Positions 48,124-57,111 of a stretch of DNA of 64,000 nt are shown here, piece after piece. Made by a program: the position numbers and the translations under genes. The stretch's first letter is position 1. Every line of letters begins with the position of its first letter. The notes beneath the pieces were generated by a model, which saw only the letters and a list, made by a program, of their open reading frames with translations, was not told where the DNA came from and made no database searches. The DNA comes from Streptomyces sp. NBC_01288 (GTDB lineage Bacteria > Actinomycetota > Actinomycetes > Streptomycetales > Streptomycetaceae), in assembly GCF_035982055.1 (NCBI RefSeq), contig NZ_CP108427.1:620001-684000 (forward strand). Reading direction: 5' to 3'.

Positions 48124-49143
48124 TCAGGTGGATTCGCGAACGACGAGTCGGCAGGGAACGCTGTGCAGTCCGCGCGCCGGCTCGGAGTCGATGGCGTCCA
48201 GCAGCAGGAGGGCGGCCCGGCGGCCGACCTCCGAGAGGTCCATGTCGATGGTGGTGAGGGGTGGACGGGAGGCCAGGGCCATGACGTCCCAGTTGTCGTA
48301 CCCCACGATCGACACGCTGCCGGGGACGTCCAGGCCGTTCTCGCGCAGCGCGTCGGCGACGCCTCTGGCGATCTGGTCGTTGCCGCAGAAGAAGGCGTCC
48401 GTGTCCGGTGAGGTGCGCAGGACCGCTTCGGCGGCGCGGCGGCCCCACGCCTCGCTCCACTCCCCGAAGTGGACCCGGCCGGTGGCGAGTTCCATGGCGG
48501 AGTGCTTGAACTGGTCGAGGGTGTGTCGGGCGCGGTCACGGGCCGCCGCGTGGTGGGCCGGGCCGGTGATGTGCGCGATCCGGGTGCGGCCGGTGGCCAG
48601 CAGGTGCTCGATGGCCAGGTGGGCTCCGCTCCGGTCGTCGGACACGACGGAGATGTCGTCCGGGTCGGTGGACGGCGAGAGCGCGTAGACCGTCGGGATC
48701 GGCTCGATGCCTTTCAGCGGCGGGCGCGGGTCCGTCCTTCGGCCGGTCACGATGATGCCGTCCACCCGGCGGTCCATGAGGTTGCGCAGGTGGTGCTGCT
48801 CGCGGATGGCGTCGCCGCGAGTGTCGCACAGCAGCACAGAGATCTTTCCGGCGCCGAGCGCGTCCTCGGCCCCGAGCAGGACGGGCGTGCTGAAGCGGCC
48901 GATCCCGTCCGTCGTCATCAGCCCGACGGTCCAGCTGCGGCCGGTGTGCAGGCTCTGCGCCTGCTGATTGGGCCGGAAGCCGAGCTCCTCGACGGCGTCC
49001 AGGACCCGCTGCCGGGTCTCCGGGCGCATGCTCCCGCTGCCGTTCAGCGCCTTTGAGGCCGTCCCGACACTGACACCGGCCAGCTTGGCCACGTCGGCGA
49101 GCTTCGCCCGCCCGGTGGGCGGAAGACTTGGAACGGCGGTCAC
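48124..49143 (-). CDS. LacI-family repressor of module 2
   Basis: 339 residues from GTG 49143 (AAAAGGG upstream). Helix-turn-helix and hinge: AKLADVAKLAGVSVGTASKA then LNGSGSMRPETR. The ligand-binding part runs to CRLVVREST. It is divergent from the GH127 gene, with a palindromic LacI-type site between. The recognition helix (VGTASKA) differs from that of the module-1 LacI (YQTVSRV), in line with the different operator. It probably represses module 2 until an arabinose-type inducer binds. Confidence 0.9.
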   Translation of the reverse strand: MTAVPSLPPTGRAKLADVAKLAGVSVGTASKALNGSGSMRPETRQRVLDAVEELGFRPNQQAQSLHTGRSWTVGLMTTDGIGRFSTPVLLGAEDALGAGKISVLLCDTRGDAIREQHHLRNLMDRRVDGIIVTGRRTDPRPPLKGIEPIPTVYALSPSTDPDDISVVSDDRSGAHLAIEHLLATGRTRIAHITGPAHHAAARDRARHTLDQFKHSAMELATGRVHFGEWSEAWGRRAAEAVLRTSPDTDAFFCGNDQIARGVADALRENGLDVPGSVSIVGYDNWDVMALASRPPLTTIDMDLSEVGRRAALLLLDAIDSEPARGLHSVPCRLVVREST

Positions 49144-49244
49144 GCGCAACCCTTTTCCTAGAGGACGTCGACTGCTGCATCCTGACACCGTTCGCGGCAG
49201 CTGGCCAGCCCCGACCAGGCGAAGAGAATGTTCGCGCAGACCTC

Positions 49245-49293
49245 TTGACGCGCACTCGGTCCCGTTCCTACCTTTCCCGGCAGAAAAACGTTT
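49245..49293 (+). promoter_or_regulatory. GH127 promoter with LacI operator candidate
   Basis: TTGACG (49245-49250) with TACCTT about 15 bp later is followed by the palindrome AAAACGTTTT (49282-49291) in the context GAAAAACGTTTTCC, a typical LacI-type site with a central CG. It sits where transcription should start, and so would allow repression. Confidence 0.55.
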
Positions 49294-49404
49294 TCCTAAA
49301 CGGGTTCGAGAGACGGAGCAACGCCCGTCCGACCTCAGGGACGCCCTGACGCACGTCGCACGCCGGGTCCCCGTCCCGCTTCCCGCCTACCTCTCCGGAG
49401 AGCC

Positions 49405-51366
49405 ATGCCCCGCCCACGTTCCACCGCGCTTTCCTCCTCGGCCCCGGCCCCGTCCGAACAGGCAGCCACGTCCACCGGACCGGTCCGCCCCGGACCGGGC
49501 GCCAAGGCCGCACTCGCGCCCGCCGCGGTCGAGGTGCGCGCCGGCTTCTGGAGCACCTGCCGCGAGGTGAACGCGCGTGTATCGCTCCCGCAGGGCCCCG
49601 GACTGCTGGAGTCGGCGGGGAATCTGCACAACCTGCGGCTGGCGGCGGGCACGGTCGAGGGCGAGTTCCGGGGCGCGTACCCGTTCGTGGACACGGACGT
49701 CTACAAGTGGCTGGAGGCCGCCGCTTGGCAGCTCGCCCAACAGCCCGACGCAGAGCTGGAGTTGGAGGTCGACCGGATCATCGCCCTGGTCGCCGCCGCG
49801 CAGCAGCCCGACGGCTACCTGAACACGTGGTTCCAACTGGTCAAGGGGGGCGAGCGGTACAAGGACCTGCGCTGGGGCCACGAGTTGTACTGCGCCGGCC
49901 ATCTCATCCAGGCGGCGGTCGCCCACCACCGGGCCACCGGCCGGCCCCAACTCCTGGATGTGGCCCGCAGGTTCGCCGACCATATCGACTCCGTGTTCGG
50001 CCCGCCCGGCAGCGGCAAGGAGATCGACGGCATCGACGGCCACCCCGAGGTGGAAACAGCCCTGGTGGAGCTGTACCGGGAGACCGGCGAGCGCCGCTAC
50101 CTCGATCTGGCCGGCTACTTCGTCGACCGTTTCGGCCACGGCCTGCTGGGCGGCGAGGCGTACTGCCAGGACCGGGTACCGCTGCGCGAGGCGGACACCG
50201 TGGAGGGCCACGCCGTACGGCAGTTGTACCTGCTGGCCGCCGCGGCCGATCTGGCGGCCGAGACCGGTGACGCCGAACTCCGGGCAGCGGGCGAGCGGTT
50301 GTGGCAGGCGATGACCGCCACCAAGACCCACCTCACCGGCGGCCTCGGCGCGCACCACGACGAGGAGGACTTCGGCGACCCGTACGAACTGCCCAACGAG
50401 CGTGCCTACTGCGAGACCTGCGCCGCCATCGCCTCGGTCCAGTGGAGCTGGCGCCTGGCCCTGCTCACCGGCGAGGCCCGCTACTCCGACCTGATCGAGC
50501 GCACCCTGTACAACGGCTTCCTGGCCGGAGTCTCGCTCGACGGCGAGCGCTGGCTGTACGTCAACCCGCTCCAGGTCCGCGACGGCCACACCGACCCCGG
50601 TGGCGACCAGTCGGCTCGCCGCACCCGCTGGTTCCGCTGCGCCTGCTGCCCGCCGAACGTGATGCGACTGCTGGCCTCGCTGGAGCACTACCTCGCGTCC
50701 GGCGACGAACAGGGCCTACAGATCCACCAGTTCATCACCGGCCGCTACTCCTACGGCGGGATGTCCGTCCGCGCCGAGACCGACTACCCCTGGCACGGCA
50801 CCATCGCCCTCACCGTCGAGGACACCCCCGACCGGCCGTGGACCCTGTCCCTGCGCGTCCCGCAGTGGTGCCGTGAATTCCGGGTGCGCGTCGGGGAGTT
50901 GTCGTACGACCAGACGGACGCGCCGGTCGAGGACGGGTGGCTGCGCCTCGAACGGACCTGGGCGCGGGGCGACTCGGTCGTCCTGGAGCTGGTGCTCGAA
51001 CCCCGGCTGACCGCCGCCGACCCGCGGGTGGACGCCGTGCGCGGCTGTGCGGCGATCGAGCGCGGGCCGCTCGTGTACTGCCTGGAGCAAGTGGACGTCC
51101 CCGGCGGCGGCCTGGACGACATCGTTCTCGACACCGCACGCCCGCTCGCCGTGAAGCACCGCCCGGATCTGCTCGGCGGGGTCACCACCGTCGTCGCGGC
51201 CGGATACCGCAGGCGCCTTGCGGACGACGGGAGTTGGTGGCCGTACCGGGCCCCGGCACCCGACGCCGCTCCGACCGGCGATCCGGTCGAGCTCACCGCG
51301 ATCCCCTACTACGCGTGGGCCAACCGCCGGGACGGCGCCATGCGCGTCTGGCTGCCCACCTCCTGA
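49405..51366 (+). CDS. GH127 beta-L-arabinofuranosidase
   Basis: 653 residues without a signal peptide, so cytoplasmic. The zinc-thiolate active site of GH127 (Bifidobacterium HypBA1) is complete: YCETCA (Glu337, Cys339) and CACCPPN (Cys412, with Cys414-Cys415 as nucleophile and ligand pair). The N-terminal barrel is recognisable by WSTCREVN, then YPFVDTDVYKWLEAAAW. The enzyme splits terminal beta-L-arabinofuranosyl units, classically from an arabinose disaccharide. Genes for an importer and a secreted glycosidase follow, so an imported Ara-Ara disaccharide is the likely substrate. ATG 49405 begins with a Ser/Ala/Pro-rich lead of about 35 residues. Confidence 0.92.
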   Translation: MPRPRSTALSSSAPAPSEQAATSTGPVRPGPGAKAALAPAAVEVRAGFWSTCREVNARVSLPQGPGLLESAGNLHNLRLAAGTVEGEFRGAYPFVDTDVYKWLEAAAWQLAQQPDAELELEVDRIIALVAAAQQPDGYLNTWFQLVKGGERYKDLRWGHELYCAGHLIQAAVAHHRATGRPQLLDVARRFADHIDSVFGPPGSGKEIDGIDGHPEVETALVELYRETGERRYLDLAGYFVDRFGHGLLGGEAYCQDRVPLREADTVEGHAVRQLYLLAAAADLAAETGDAELRAAGERLWQAMTATKTHLTGGLGAHHDEEDFGDPYELPNERAYCETCAAIASVQWSWRLALLTGEARYSDLIERTLYNGFLAGVSLDGERWLYVNPLQVRDGHTDPGGDQSARRTRWFRCACCPPNVMRLLASLEHYLASGDEQGLQIHQFITGRYSYGGMSVRAETDYPWHGTIALTVEDTPDRPWTLSLRVPQWCREFRVRVGELSYDQTDAPVEDGWLRLERTWARGDSVVLELVLEPRLTAADPRVDAVRGCAAIERGPLVYCLEQVDVPGGGLDDIVLDTARPLAVKHRPDLLGGVTTVVAAGYRRRLADDGSWWPYRAPAPDAAPTGDPVELTAIPYYAWANRRDGAMRVWLPTS

Positions 51367-51426
51367 ACCCGCCGCCTCCACCCTCTGCCTCCCTCCTACG
51401 AGCCGCACCAAGACAACGAGGTCACC

Positions 51427-52674
51427 GTGAGAAACACCCGCCGCATCCTCCTCACCGCCATAGCCGCCGTCGGCGCGCTCACCTCTGTCGCCGCCTGCGG
51501 GGGCGGTTCCGACTCCTCCGCGTCCGGTTCCGGGAAGGCCGGCGGGACGTACAACTTCTGGGACCCGTACCCGCAGTTCGACGCCTCCTCGGCGTGGGGC
51601 AAGCTCGTCACCAAGTGCGGCACGGACGCCGGGGTCAAGGTCAAGCGCACCAGCATGGACACCACGGACCTCGGAAACAAGGCGCTGCTCGCCGCCCAGC
51701 AGGGCAACGCCCCCGATGTGATGCTGGTGGACAATCCGGTCGTCTCCACGCTCGTGGAGGCGGGGATCCTCAACAAGACGAGCGACCTCGGCCTCGACAC
51801 GTCGTCGATCCAGAAGAACATCCTCGGCGCGGGCGTCATCGACAACGCCTCCTACGGTGTACCGATCGGCGCCAACACCCTCGCGCTCTACTACAACAAG
51901 AAGATCCTGACCGCGGCCCACGTGGACCCCGCGTCCGTCAAGGACTGGGCCTCGCTCACGGCGGCCCTGAAGAAGGTCAAGTCCGCGGGCAAGAAGGGGA
52001 TCACGTTCTCCGCGATCAACACGGAGGAGGGCAGCTTCCAGTTCCTGCCGTGGTTCTGGGGCGCGGGCGGCGACCTCACCAAGCTCGACTCGGACAAGGG
52101 CGTCGCCGCGCTGTCGCTGTGGAAGCAGTGGGTCGACGGCGGATACGCGCCGAAGGACGTGCTCCAGAACACCCAGACCACCAGCTGGCAGGAGTTCGCC
52201 ACCGGCGACTACGCGTTCAGCGAGAACGGCACCTGGCAGCTCGGCAACGCGGACAAGGCCGATTTCCCGTACGGCGTCCTCAACATCCCCGGGGAGAACG
52301 GCGGTTCGGCGCCGGTGCCGACCGGCGGCGAGTTCGTCACCGTCCCGGTGCAGAAGGACACCTCCCGCTACGACGTCAGCAAGAAGATCGTCACCTGCCT
52401 GACCAACTCGACGAACCTGCTGACCACCGACACGACCCTGACGTACGTGGCACCCACCGCCCAGGTGCAGGCCCAACAGGTGAAGCAGAAGCCCGAGTTG
52501 AAGCCGTGGGTCGGCGCGGTGGCCGCGGCGCGCGGCCGTACCAGCGGCGGTCTGGGCACCAAGTACCCGACGATCTCCCAGCCGTTGTGGACCGCCGTGC
52601 AGAACACCCTGTCGGGCGGCAAGAGCCCGCAGGCGGCCCTCGACGCCGCCCAGACGGCCGCGAGCAAGGGCTGA
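51427..52674 (+). CDS. Sugar ABC transporter, lipoprotein substrate-binding protein (module 2)
   Basis: 415 residues from GTG 51427. The lipobox VAAC (Cys24) follows a hydrophobic signal. The fold is a family-1 solute-binding protein (GTYNFWDPYPQFDA, then GGEFVTVPVQKDTSRYDV), only distantly like the module-1 binding protein, which argues for a different ligand. The predicted ligand is the disaccharide released by the secreted enzyme downstream and cut by GH127. 60 bp separate it from the GH127 gene, so it is probably in the same operon. Confidence 0.9.
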   Translation: MRNTRRILLTAIAAVGALTSVAACGGGSDSSASGSGKAGGTYNFWDPYPQFDASSAWGKLVTKCGTDAGVKVKRTSMDTTDLGNKALLAAQQGNAPDVMLVDNPVVSTLVEAGILNKTSDLGLDTSSIQKNILGAGVIDNASYGVPIGANTLALYYNKKILTAAHVDPASVKDWASLTAALKKVKSAGKKGITFSAINTEEGSFQFLPWFWGAGGDLTKLDSDKGVAALSLWKQWVDGGYAPKDVLQNTQTTSWQEFATGDYAFSENGTWQLGNADKADFPYGVLNIPGENGGSAPVPTGGEFVTVPVQKDTSRYDVSKKIVTCLTNSTNLLTTDTTLTYVAPTAQVQAQQVKQKPELKPWVGAVAAARGRTSGGLGTKYPTISQPLWTAVQNTLSGGKSPQAALDAAQTAASKG

Positions 52675-52764
52675 CACCGGCCTCCGCGCATCTCCGGAGA
52701 CCGCATCGCCACCGCCGGGACACCACCGCCGGCCCGGACACGCCACCCGCATCCAGGAGTACCC

Positions 52765-53748
52765 ATGACCATCGCCCGCGTCGACCGCGACTCGCGGCGG
52801 TCCCCGGCCGGGTCCCGGGCGACCGGCACCGGACAACGGACGAACACGTCGAACCTCCGGCGCCGACAACGTCGTAGGAGCCGGCTCACCGCGCTGGCCT
52901 TCATCGCCCCGCTGCTCGTCTACCTCGCCGCCTTCTACCTCTATCCGCTCTACCGCAACCTCGACCTGAGCCTGCGCGACTACACCGTCCGGTCGTTCGT
53001 GCAGGGTGACGCGCCCTTCGCCGGCCTCGACAACTTCAGGACCGTCCTGGACGACCCCACGTTCGGCCCCGCGATGCGCCACACCCTGGTCTTCACCTTC
53101 GCGTCGATCGCGTTCCAGTACGTGGCCGGGCTCGCCCTCGCGGTCTTCTTCAACCGGCACTTCCGGCTGGCCGGGACCCTGCGCGCCCTGTTCCTGATCC
53201 CCTGGCTGCTGCCGCTGATCGTGTCGGCGTCGACCTGGTCGTGGATGTTCAACAGCGAGTCCGGTGTCATCGACTACGCCCTGCACTTCGTGGGCGTGTC
53301 CCCGGTGGACTGGCTCAACTCGCCGGACTGGGCGCTGACTTCGGTCGTCATCGCGAACATCTGGATCGGCATCCCGTTCAACCTCGTCATCCTCTACAGC
53401 GGGCTCCAGAACATCCCCGCGGAGCTGTACGAGGCCGCGTCCCTGGACGGCGCCGGCGTCTGGCAGCAGTTCCGCCGCATCACCTTCCCGCTCCTGCGTC
53501 CGGTGTCGGCGATCACTCTGCTCCTCGGACTCGTCTACACGCTCAAGGTGTTCGACCTGATCTGGATCATGACCAAGGGCGGTCCGGGCGACGCGTCGTC
53601 CACCCTCGCGACCTGGTCGTACCAGCTCGGCTTCGGCACACTGCTGCCGAAGTTCGGCCCCGGCGCCGCCGTCGGCACCATCCTCATCCTCATCGCGCTC
53701 GTCTTCGGCCTGCTGTACATCCGCGTCCAGAGGAGGCAGGAAGCGTGA
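52765..53748 (+). CDS. Sugar ABC transporter permease, MalF type (module 2)
   Basis: 327 residues, six membrane segments after a basic N-terminus of about 45 residues. The EAA loop reads EAASLDGAGVWQQFRRI. It pairs with the next gene as the channel of a CUT1-type importer. An ATPase gene is missing from this module too, so a shared ATPase such as MsiK would serve both modules. The stop overlaps the next start (GTGA). Confidence 0.9.
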   Translation: MTIARVDRDSRRSPAGSRATGTGQRTNTSNLRRRQRRRSRLTALAFIAPLLVYLAAFYLYPLYRNLDLSLRDYTVRSFVQGDAPFAGLDNFRTVLDDPTFGPAMRHTLVFTFASIAFQYVAGLALAVFFNRHFRLAGTLRALFLIPWLLPLIVSASTWSWMFNSESGVIDYALHFVGVSPVDWLNSPDWALTSVVIANIWIGIPFNLVILYSGLQNIPAELYEAASLDGAGVWQQFRRITFPLLRPVSAITLLLGLVYTLKVFDLIWIMTKGGPGDASSTLATWSYQLGFGTLLPKFGPGAAVGTILILIALVFGLLYIRVQRRQEA

Positions 53749-54566
53749 AGTCCCGTACGGGAAGGCGTCGTTACACCGTCATCGGCGTCCTGCTGACCGC
53801 GCTGATGCTGTTCCCGGTGTACTGGATGATCAACGTGTCCCTCACCCCGCAGCAGGACATGCGCAAGACCCCGCCCGACCTGCTGCCCCTGCACCCCACC
53901 TTCGAGGGCTACCGGGCCGTCCTGAACGACCAGTTGCCCTACCTCGGCACCAGCCTCCTCATCGGCCTGGGCACGGTCGCCCTCACCCTGGTCCTCGCCG
54001 CCCCGGCCGGCTTCGCCCTGGCCAGACTGCGCCCCCTGGGCGGCGGAACCCTCGGACTCGCCCTGCTGGTAGCCCAGATGATCCCCGGCATCGTCATGGC
54101 GATGGGCTTCTACGGCATCTTCCTCGACCTCGGCCTGCTCAACTCCTGGTGGGGACTGATCGTCGCGGACTCCACCATCGCCGTGCCGTTCGGCGTGATG
54201 ATCTTCACCGCCTTCATGTCGGGCATCCCCGGCGAACTCATCTCCGCGGCCCGCATCGACGGCGCCGGCACCTGGCGCACCTTCCGGTCCGTCGTGCTGC
54301 CGGTCAGTCGCAACGCGGTGGTCACCGTGTCGCTCTTCAGCTTCCTGTGGGCCTGGTCCGACTTCGTCTTCGCCAACACCCTTGATGGCGGCGGCACTTG
54401 GCGGCCGATCACCCTCGGCATCTACAAGTACATCGGAAACAACAACCAGGAGTGGAACGCGATCATGGCCACCGCCGTCGTCGCGTCGATCCCGGCGGCC
54501 GTCCTCCTGGTCCTCGCCCAGCGCTATGTGGCCGCGGGCGTGACCGCCGGCGCGGTCAAGGACTGA
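53745..54566 (+). CDS. Sugar ABC transporter permease, MalG type (module 2)
   Basis: 273 residues, six membrane segments; the EAA loop reads SAARIDGAGTWRTFRSV. GTG 53745 overlaps the previous stop, so it is translationally coupled. The C-terminal RYVAAGVTAGAVKD resembles the ending of the module-1 MalG protein. A hairpin and 138 bp separate it from the secreted glycosidase gene. Confidence 0.9.
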   Translation: MKSRTGRRRYTVIGVLLTALMLFPVYWMINVSLTPQQDMRKTPPDLLPLHPTFEGYRAVLNDQLPYLGTSLLIGLGTVALTLVLAAPAGFALARLRPLGGGTLGLALLVAQMIPGIVMAMGFYGIFLDLGLLNSWWGLIVADSTIAVPFGVMIFTAFMSGIPGELISAARIDGAGTWRTFRSVVLPVSRNAVVTVSLFSFLWAWSDFVFANTLDGGGTWRPITLGIYKYIGNNNQEWNAIMATAVVASIPAAVLLVLAQRYVAAGVTAGAVKD

Positions 54567-54585
54567 TCCACGGTGCAGGCCGCCT

Positions 54586-54610
54586 CGGGCCCACCGGTCG
54601 GGCGGGCCCG
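54586..54610 (+). promoter_or_regulatory. Intercistronic hairpin before the second secreted glycosidase
   Basis: CGGGCCC and GGGCCCG (7-bp arms, 11-nt loop) lie between the last permease gene and the secreted enzyme, the same position as the hairpin at 28235 in module 1. Partial termination or mRNA stabilisation is likely. Confidence 0.45.
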
Positions 54611-54704
54611 CGCTCCGCCGTGGCCCCGTTCGCCCGTCACGCAGAACCGACACCCGTCACCAAGCACTCGGCAAGTCCCCCTCCCTTCCTCAGGAGAGCC
54701 GCTG

Positions 54705-56474
54705 ATGTCATACCTGAGCCACCATCACCGCCCCAGAGCGCCCCTCGGCCGCGTCGGCGCCGCCGTCATGGCCACCGCCCTGGCCACCACCGCCCTCGTC
54801 CTGACGGGCACCCCCGCCCAGGCCACCCCCACGTCGGCCACCACCTTGGTCGTCAACGCCGCGCAGACCCTGCGGTCCGTCACGCACGTCGGCACGGGCA
54901 GCCTCTACGGCCTCGCCAGTGCGAGCACCCCCGGCAACAGCCTCGTACAGGCTCTGAAGCCCAACACGTTCGTCCAGATGGCGCCCGGCGGCAGCCAACT
55001 CCCCAACGGAGAGCCCGCGCCCGCGGGTGACGCCCTGGTCGTCACCCCGAAGGCCGCGGCCGCGGGGGCCGAGGTCGTCGTACGGATGCCGGACTGGTAT
55101 CCGAACTTCCCCTACCAGTGGGTGAGTTGGAGCAACTGGCTCTCGGCGGTCGACCAGCAGGTAGCCGCGGTGAAGTCCTCCGGCGCCACCAACATCGGCG
55201 CGTACGAGCTGTGGAACGAGCCGGACTGGACCTGGGACACCACCAACGCCGGCGCCTTCGACGCGGGTTGGGCCCGTACGTTCAAAGAGGTCCGCGCCAA
55301 GGACACCACAACCCCGATCCAGGGTCCGAGCCACTCGGTGTGGAACCAGTCCTGGATGACCACGTTCCTCACCGACGCCAAGGCCAGCGGCACGGTCCCC
55401 GACGTCATCGCCTGGCACGAACTCCAGGGCAGCTCCGGCATCGCCGCCCATGTCGCGGCCTACCGCTCGCTGGAGAGCAGCCTCGGCATCAGCCCGCGCC
55501 CGATCGACATCGAGGAGTACGGCACGCCCACGGAAATGGGCAACTCGGGTGCCCTCATCGGCTACGCCGCCAAGTTCGAGCGCGCGGGCGTCCGCGACGC
55601 CGAGCTGGCCTTCTGGAACCACTACGGCACCCTCGGCGACACCCTGACCGACACCGGCGGCTCGCCCAACGGCTCCTACTGGACGTACAAGTGGTACGGC
55701 GACATGTCCGGGAACATGCTCACCACCACACCGCCCGCGCAGACCGGCATCGACGGTCTCGCCTCCCTCAACAGCGCGGGCAACCAGATCAGCGTCATCG
55801 CCGGCGGCTGCACCGGCTCCTGCGCCGTCACGGTCAACGGGCTCTCGTCCCTGTCGGCCTACGGCAGTACGGTCCACGTCAAGCTGGAGTACAGCCCCGA
55901 CACGGGCCGCACCACCGCTTCCCCGGGCCCGATCACCGTCTCCGACGCGGACTACGCCGTCTCGAACGGCTCGATCACCGTGCCGGTCACGATGAACGCC
56001 GCCGACGGCTACCACCTGACGATCACCCCCAGCGGCACCTCGACATCCCTGGCCGGCCGCTACCAGATCACCAACAAGAACAGCGGCCTCGCCCTGGACA
56101 CCCTCAACGCGGCCACCGCGCAAGGCACTTCGGTCGTCCAGGCCACGTCCACCACCGGCACCGACCAGAACTGGACCCTCGTGGCCGCGGGCCAGGGCCT
56201 CTACAAGATCGTCAACCAGAAGAGCGGCCTGCTGCTGGGCATCACCAGCGCGCGCACCGGCAACGGCGGCACCGCCCTGATCTGGGGCGACAACGGCACC
56301 GCCGACCACCTCTGGCAGATCATCCCGGCCCGCAACGGCTACGCCAAGATCGCCAACTACAACAGCGGCCTCCTGCTCGGAGTCGACCAGATGAGCACCA
56401 CCTCCGGCGCCCAGGTCCTGCAATGGTCGGACAACGGCACCGCCGACCACCTGTGGAAACTCACCTCACGCTGA
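54705..56474 (+). CDS. Secreted GH39-like glycosidase with ricin/CBM13 domain
   Basis: 589 residues with a signal peptide ending near PAQATPT (residue 40). The catalytic domain (about 45-390) is a paralogue of the secreted enzyme at 28269: acid/base motif YELWNEPDW (Glu172) and nucleophile motif IDIEEYGTP (Glu271). The C-terminal about 140 residues form a ricin-type beta-trefoil (CBM13) with repeats such as GLALDTLNA, GLLLGITSA and GLLLGVDQM. It probably acts on arabinogalactan or another arabinan-containing polymer outside the cell. The exact bond cut is unknown; release of an arabinose disaccharide is inferred from the GH127 gene. Confidence 0.72.
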   Translation: MSYLSHHHRPRAPLGRVGAAVMATALATTALVLTGTPAQATPTSATTLVVNAAQTLRSVTHVGTGSLYGLASASTPGNSLVQALKPNTFVQMAPGGSQLPNGEPAPAGDALVVTPKAAAAGAEVVVRMPDWYPNFPYQWVSWSNWLSAVDQQVAAVKSSGATNIGAYELWNEPDWTWDTTNAGAFDAGWARTFKEVRAKDTTTPIQGPSHSVWNQSWMTTFLTDAKASGTVPDVIAWHELQGSSGIAAHVAAYRSLESSLGISPRPIDIEEYGTPTEMGNSGALIGYAAKFERAGVRDAELAFWNHYGTLGDTLTDTGGSPNGSYWTYKWYGDMSGNMLTTTPPAQTGIDGLASLNSAGNQISVIAGGCTGSCAVTVNGLSSLSAYGSTVHVKLEYSPDTGRTTASPGPITVSDADYAVSNGSITVPVTMNAADGYHLTITPSGTSTSLAGRYQITNKNSGLALDTLNAATAQGTSVVQATSTTGTDQNWTLVAAGQGLYKIVNQKSGLLLGITSARTGNGGTALIWGDNGTADHLWQIIPARNGYAKIANYNSGLLLGVDQMSTTSGAQVLQWSDNGTADHLWKLTSR

Positions 56475-56613
56475 GGCAACCGCCAAGGGTCCCGCGTTGG
56501 CCGTCCACGGCGAGCGCGGGAAGGCCCTCACCAACCGACACATATCGCCGAAGAGCCTGGTCAGAGCCCCAACGCCAGGCACGTTACGCCCTACACGCTG
56601 TAAGGTGAGCGCC

Positions 56614-56997
56614 ATGGCTGGCAGAGACCCGCAGGTCCGGGCGGCGCGGCGCAGCGCCGGTGAGCTGGAGAGCGAGGTCCTCGCCTCGTTGTGGGCGACC
56701 GACCGCCCCCTGACACCGGCCGAGATCCAGGCCGGAATCGACGGCCCGCTCGCCTACAACACCGTGCACACGATCCTCAAGCGGCTCTACGACAAGGGGC
56801 TCGTCCTGCGTGACGCGGACGGGCGGCGCGGTGCGTACCGGCCGGCGAAGAACGCGGCCGAGTTGACCGCCGAGGCGATGCACGAGGCGCTGGACCGGGG
56901 TCCGGATCCGATCGGCGCGCTCCAGCAGTTCGTGAGCGGACTGAGCCCCGAGGAGGAGAGGGCGCTGCGCGATCTCCTGGCCGGGGGCGCAGGGTGA
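56614..56997 (+). CDS. BlaI/MecI/CopY-family regulator
   Basis: 127 residues. The winged helix is typical: SAGELESEVLASLWATDRPL, then LAYNTVHTILKRLYDKGLV with the wing DADGRRGAYRPA. Such repressors are usually inactivated by a BlaR-type membrane protease encoded next door; here no M56 protease gene follows. TTAC and GTAA half-sites around CCTACACGCT lie just upstream of the ATG and may be its own operator. Its target is unknown. Confidence 0.88.
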   Translation: MAGRDPQVRAARRSAGELESEVLASLWATDRPLTPAEIQAGIDGPLAYNTVHTILKRLYDKGLVLRDADGRRGAYRPAKNAAELTAEAMHEALDRGPDPIGALQQFVSGLSPEEERALRDLLAGGAG

Positions 56998-57111
56998 GGC
57001 GGCTCGGCGAGGCACGGCCGGCGGCCCGTGAGGCAGGTCGTGCTGGAGCCGCGTCTCGTGGTGCGGGGTTCGACGGCTGAGTCAGCCTGAGCGGACCTCG
57101 TCGACCATCAC

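Noticed and set aside
50716..53286. 856-codon open frame on the minus strand across GH127 and the binding protein
   Set aside because: Antisense shadow of three supported genes.
56585..56613. BlaI-type operator upstream of the BlaI gene
   Set aside because: TTAC/GTAA half-sites are present but the spacing and core do not match a known BlaI site well enough for a feature.
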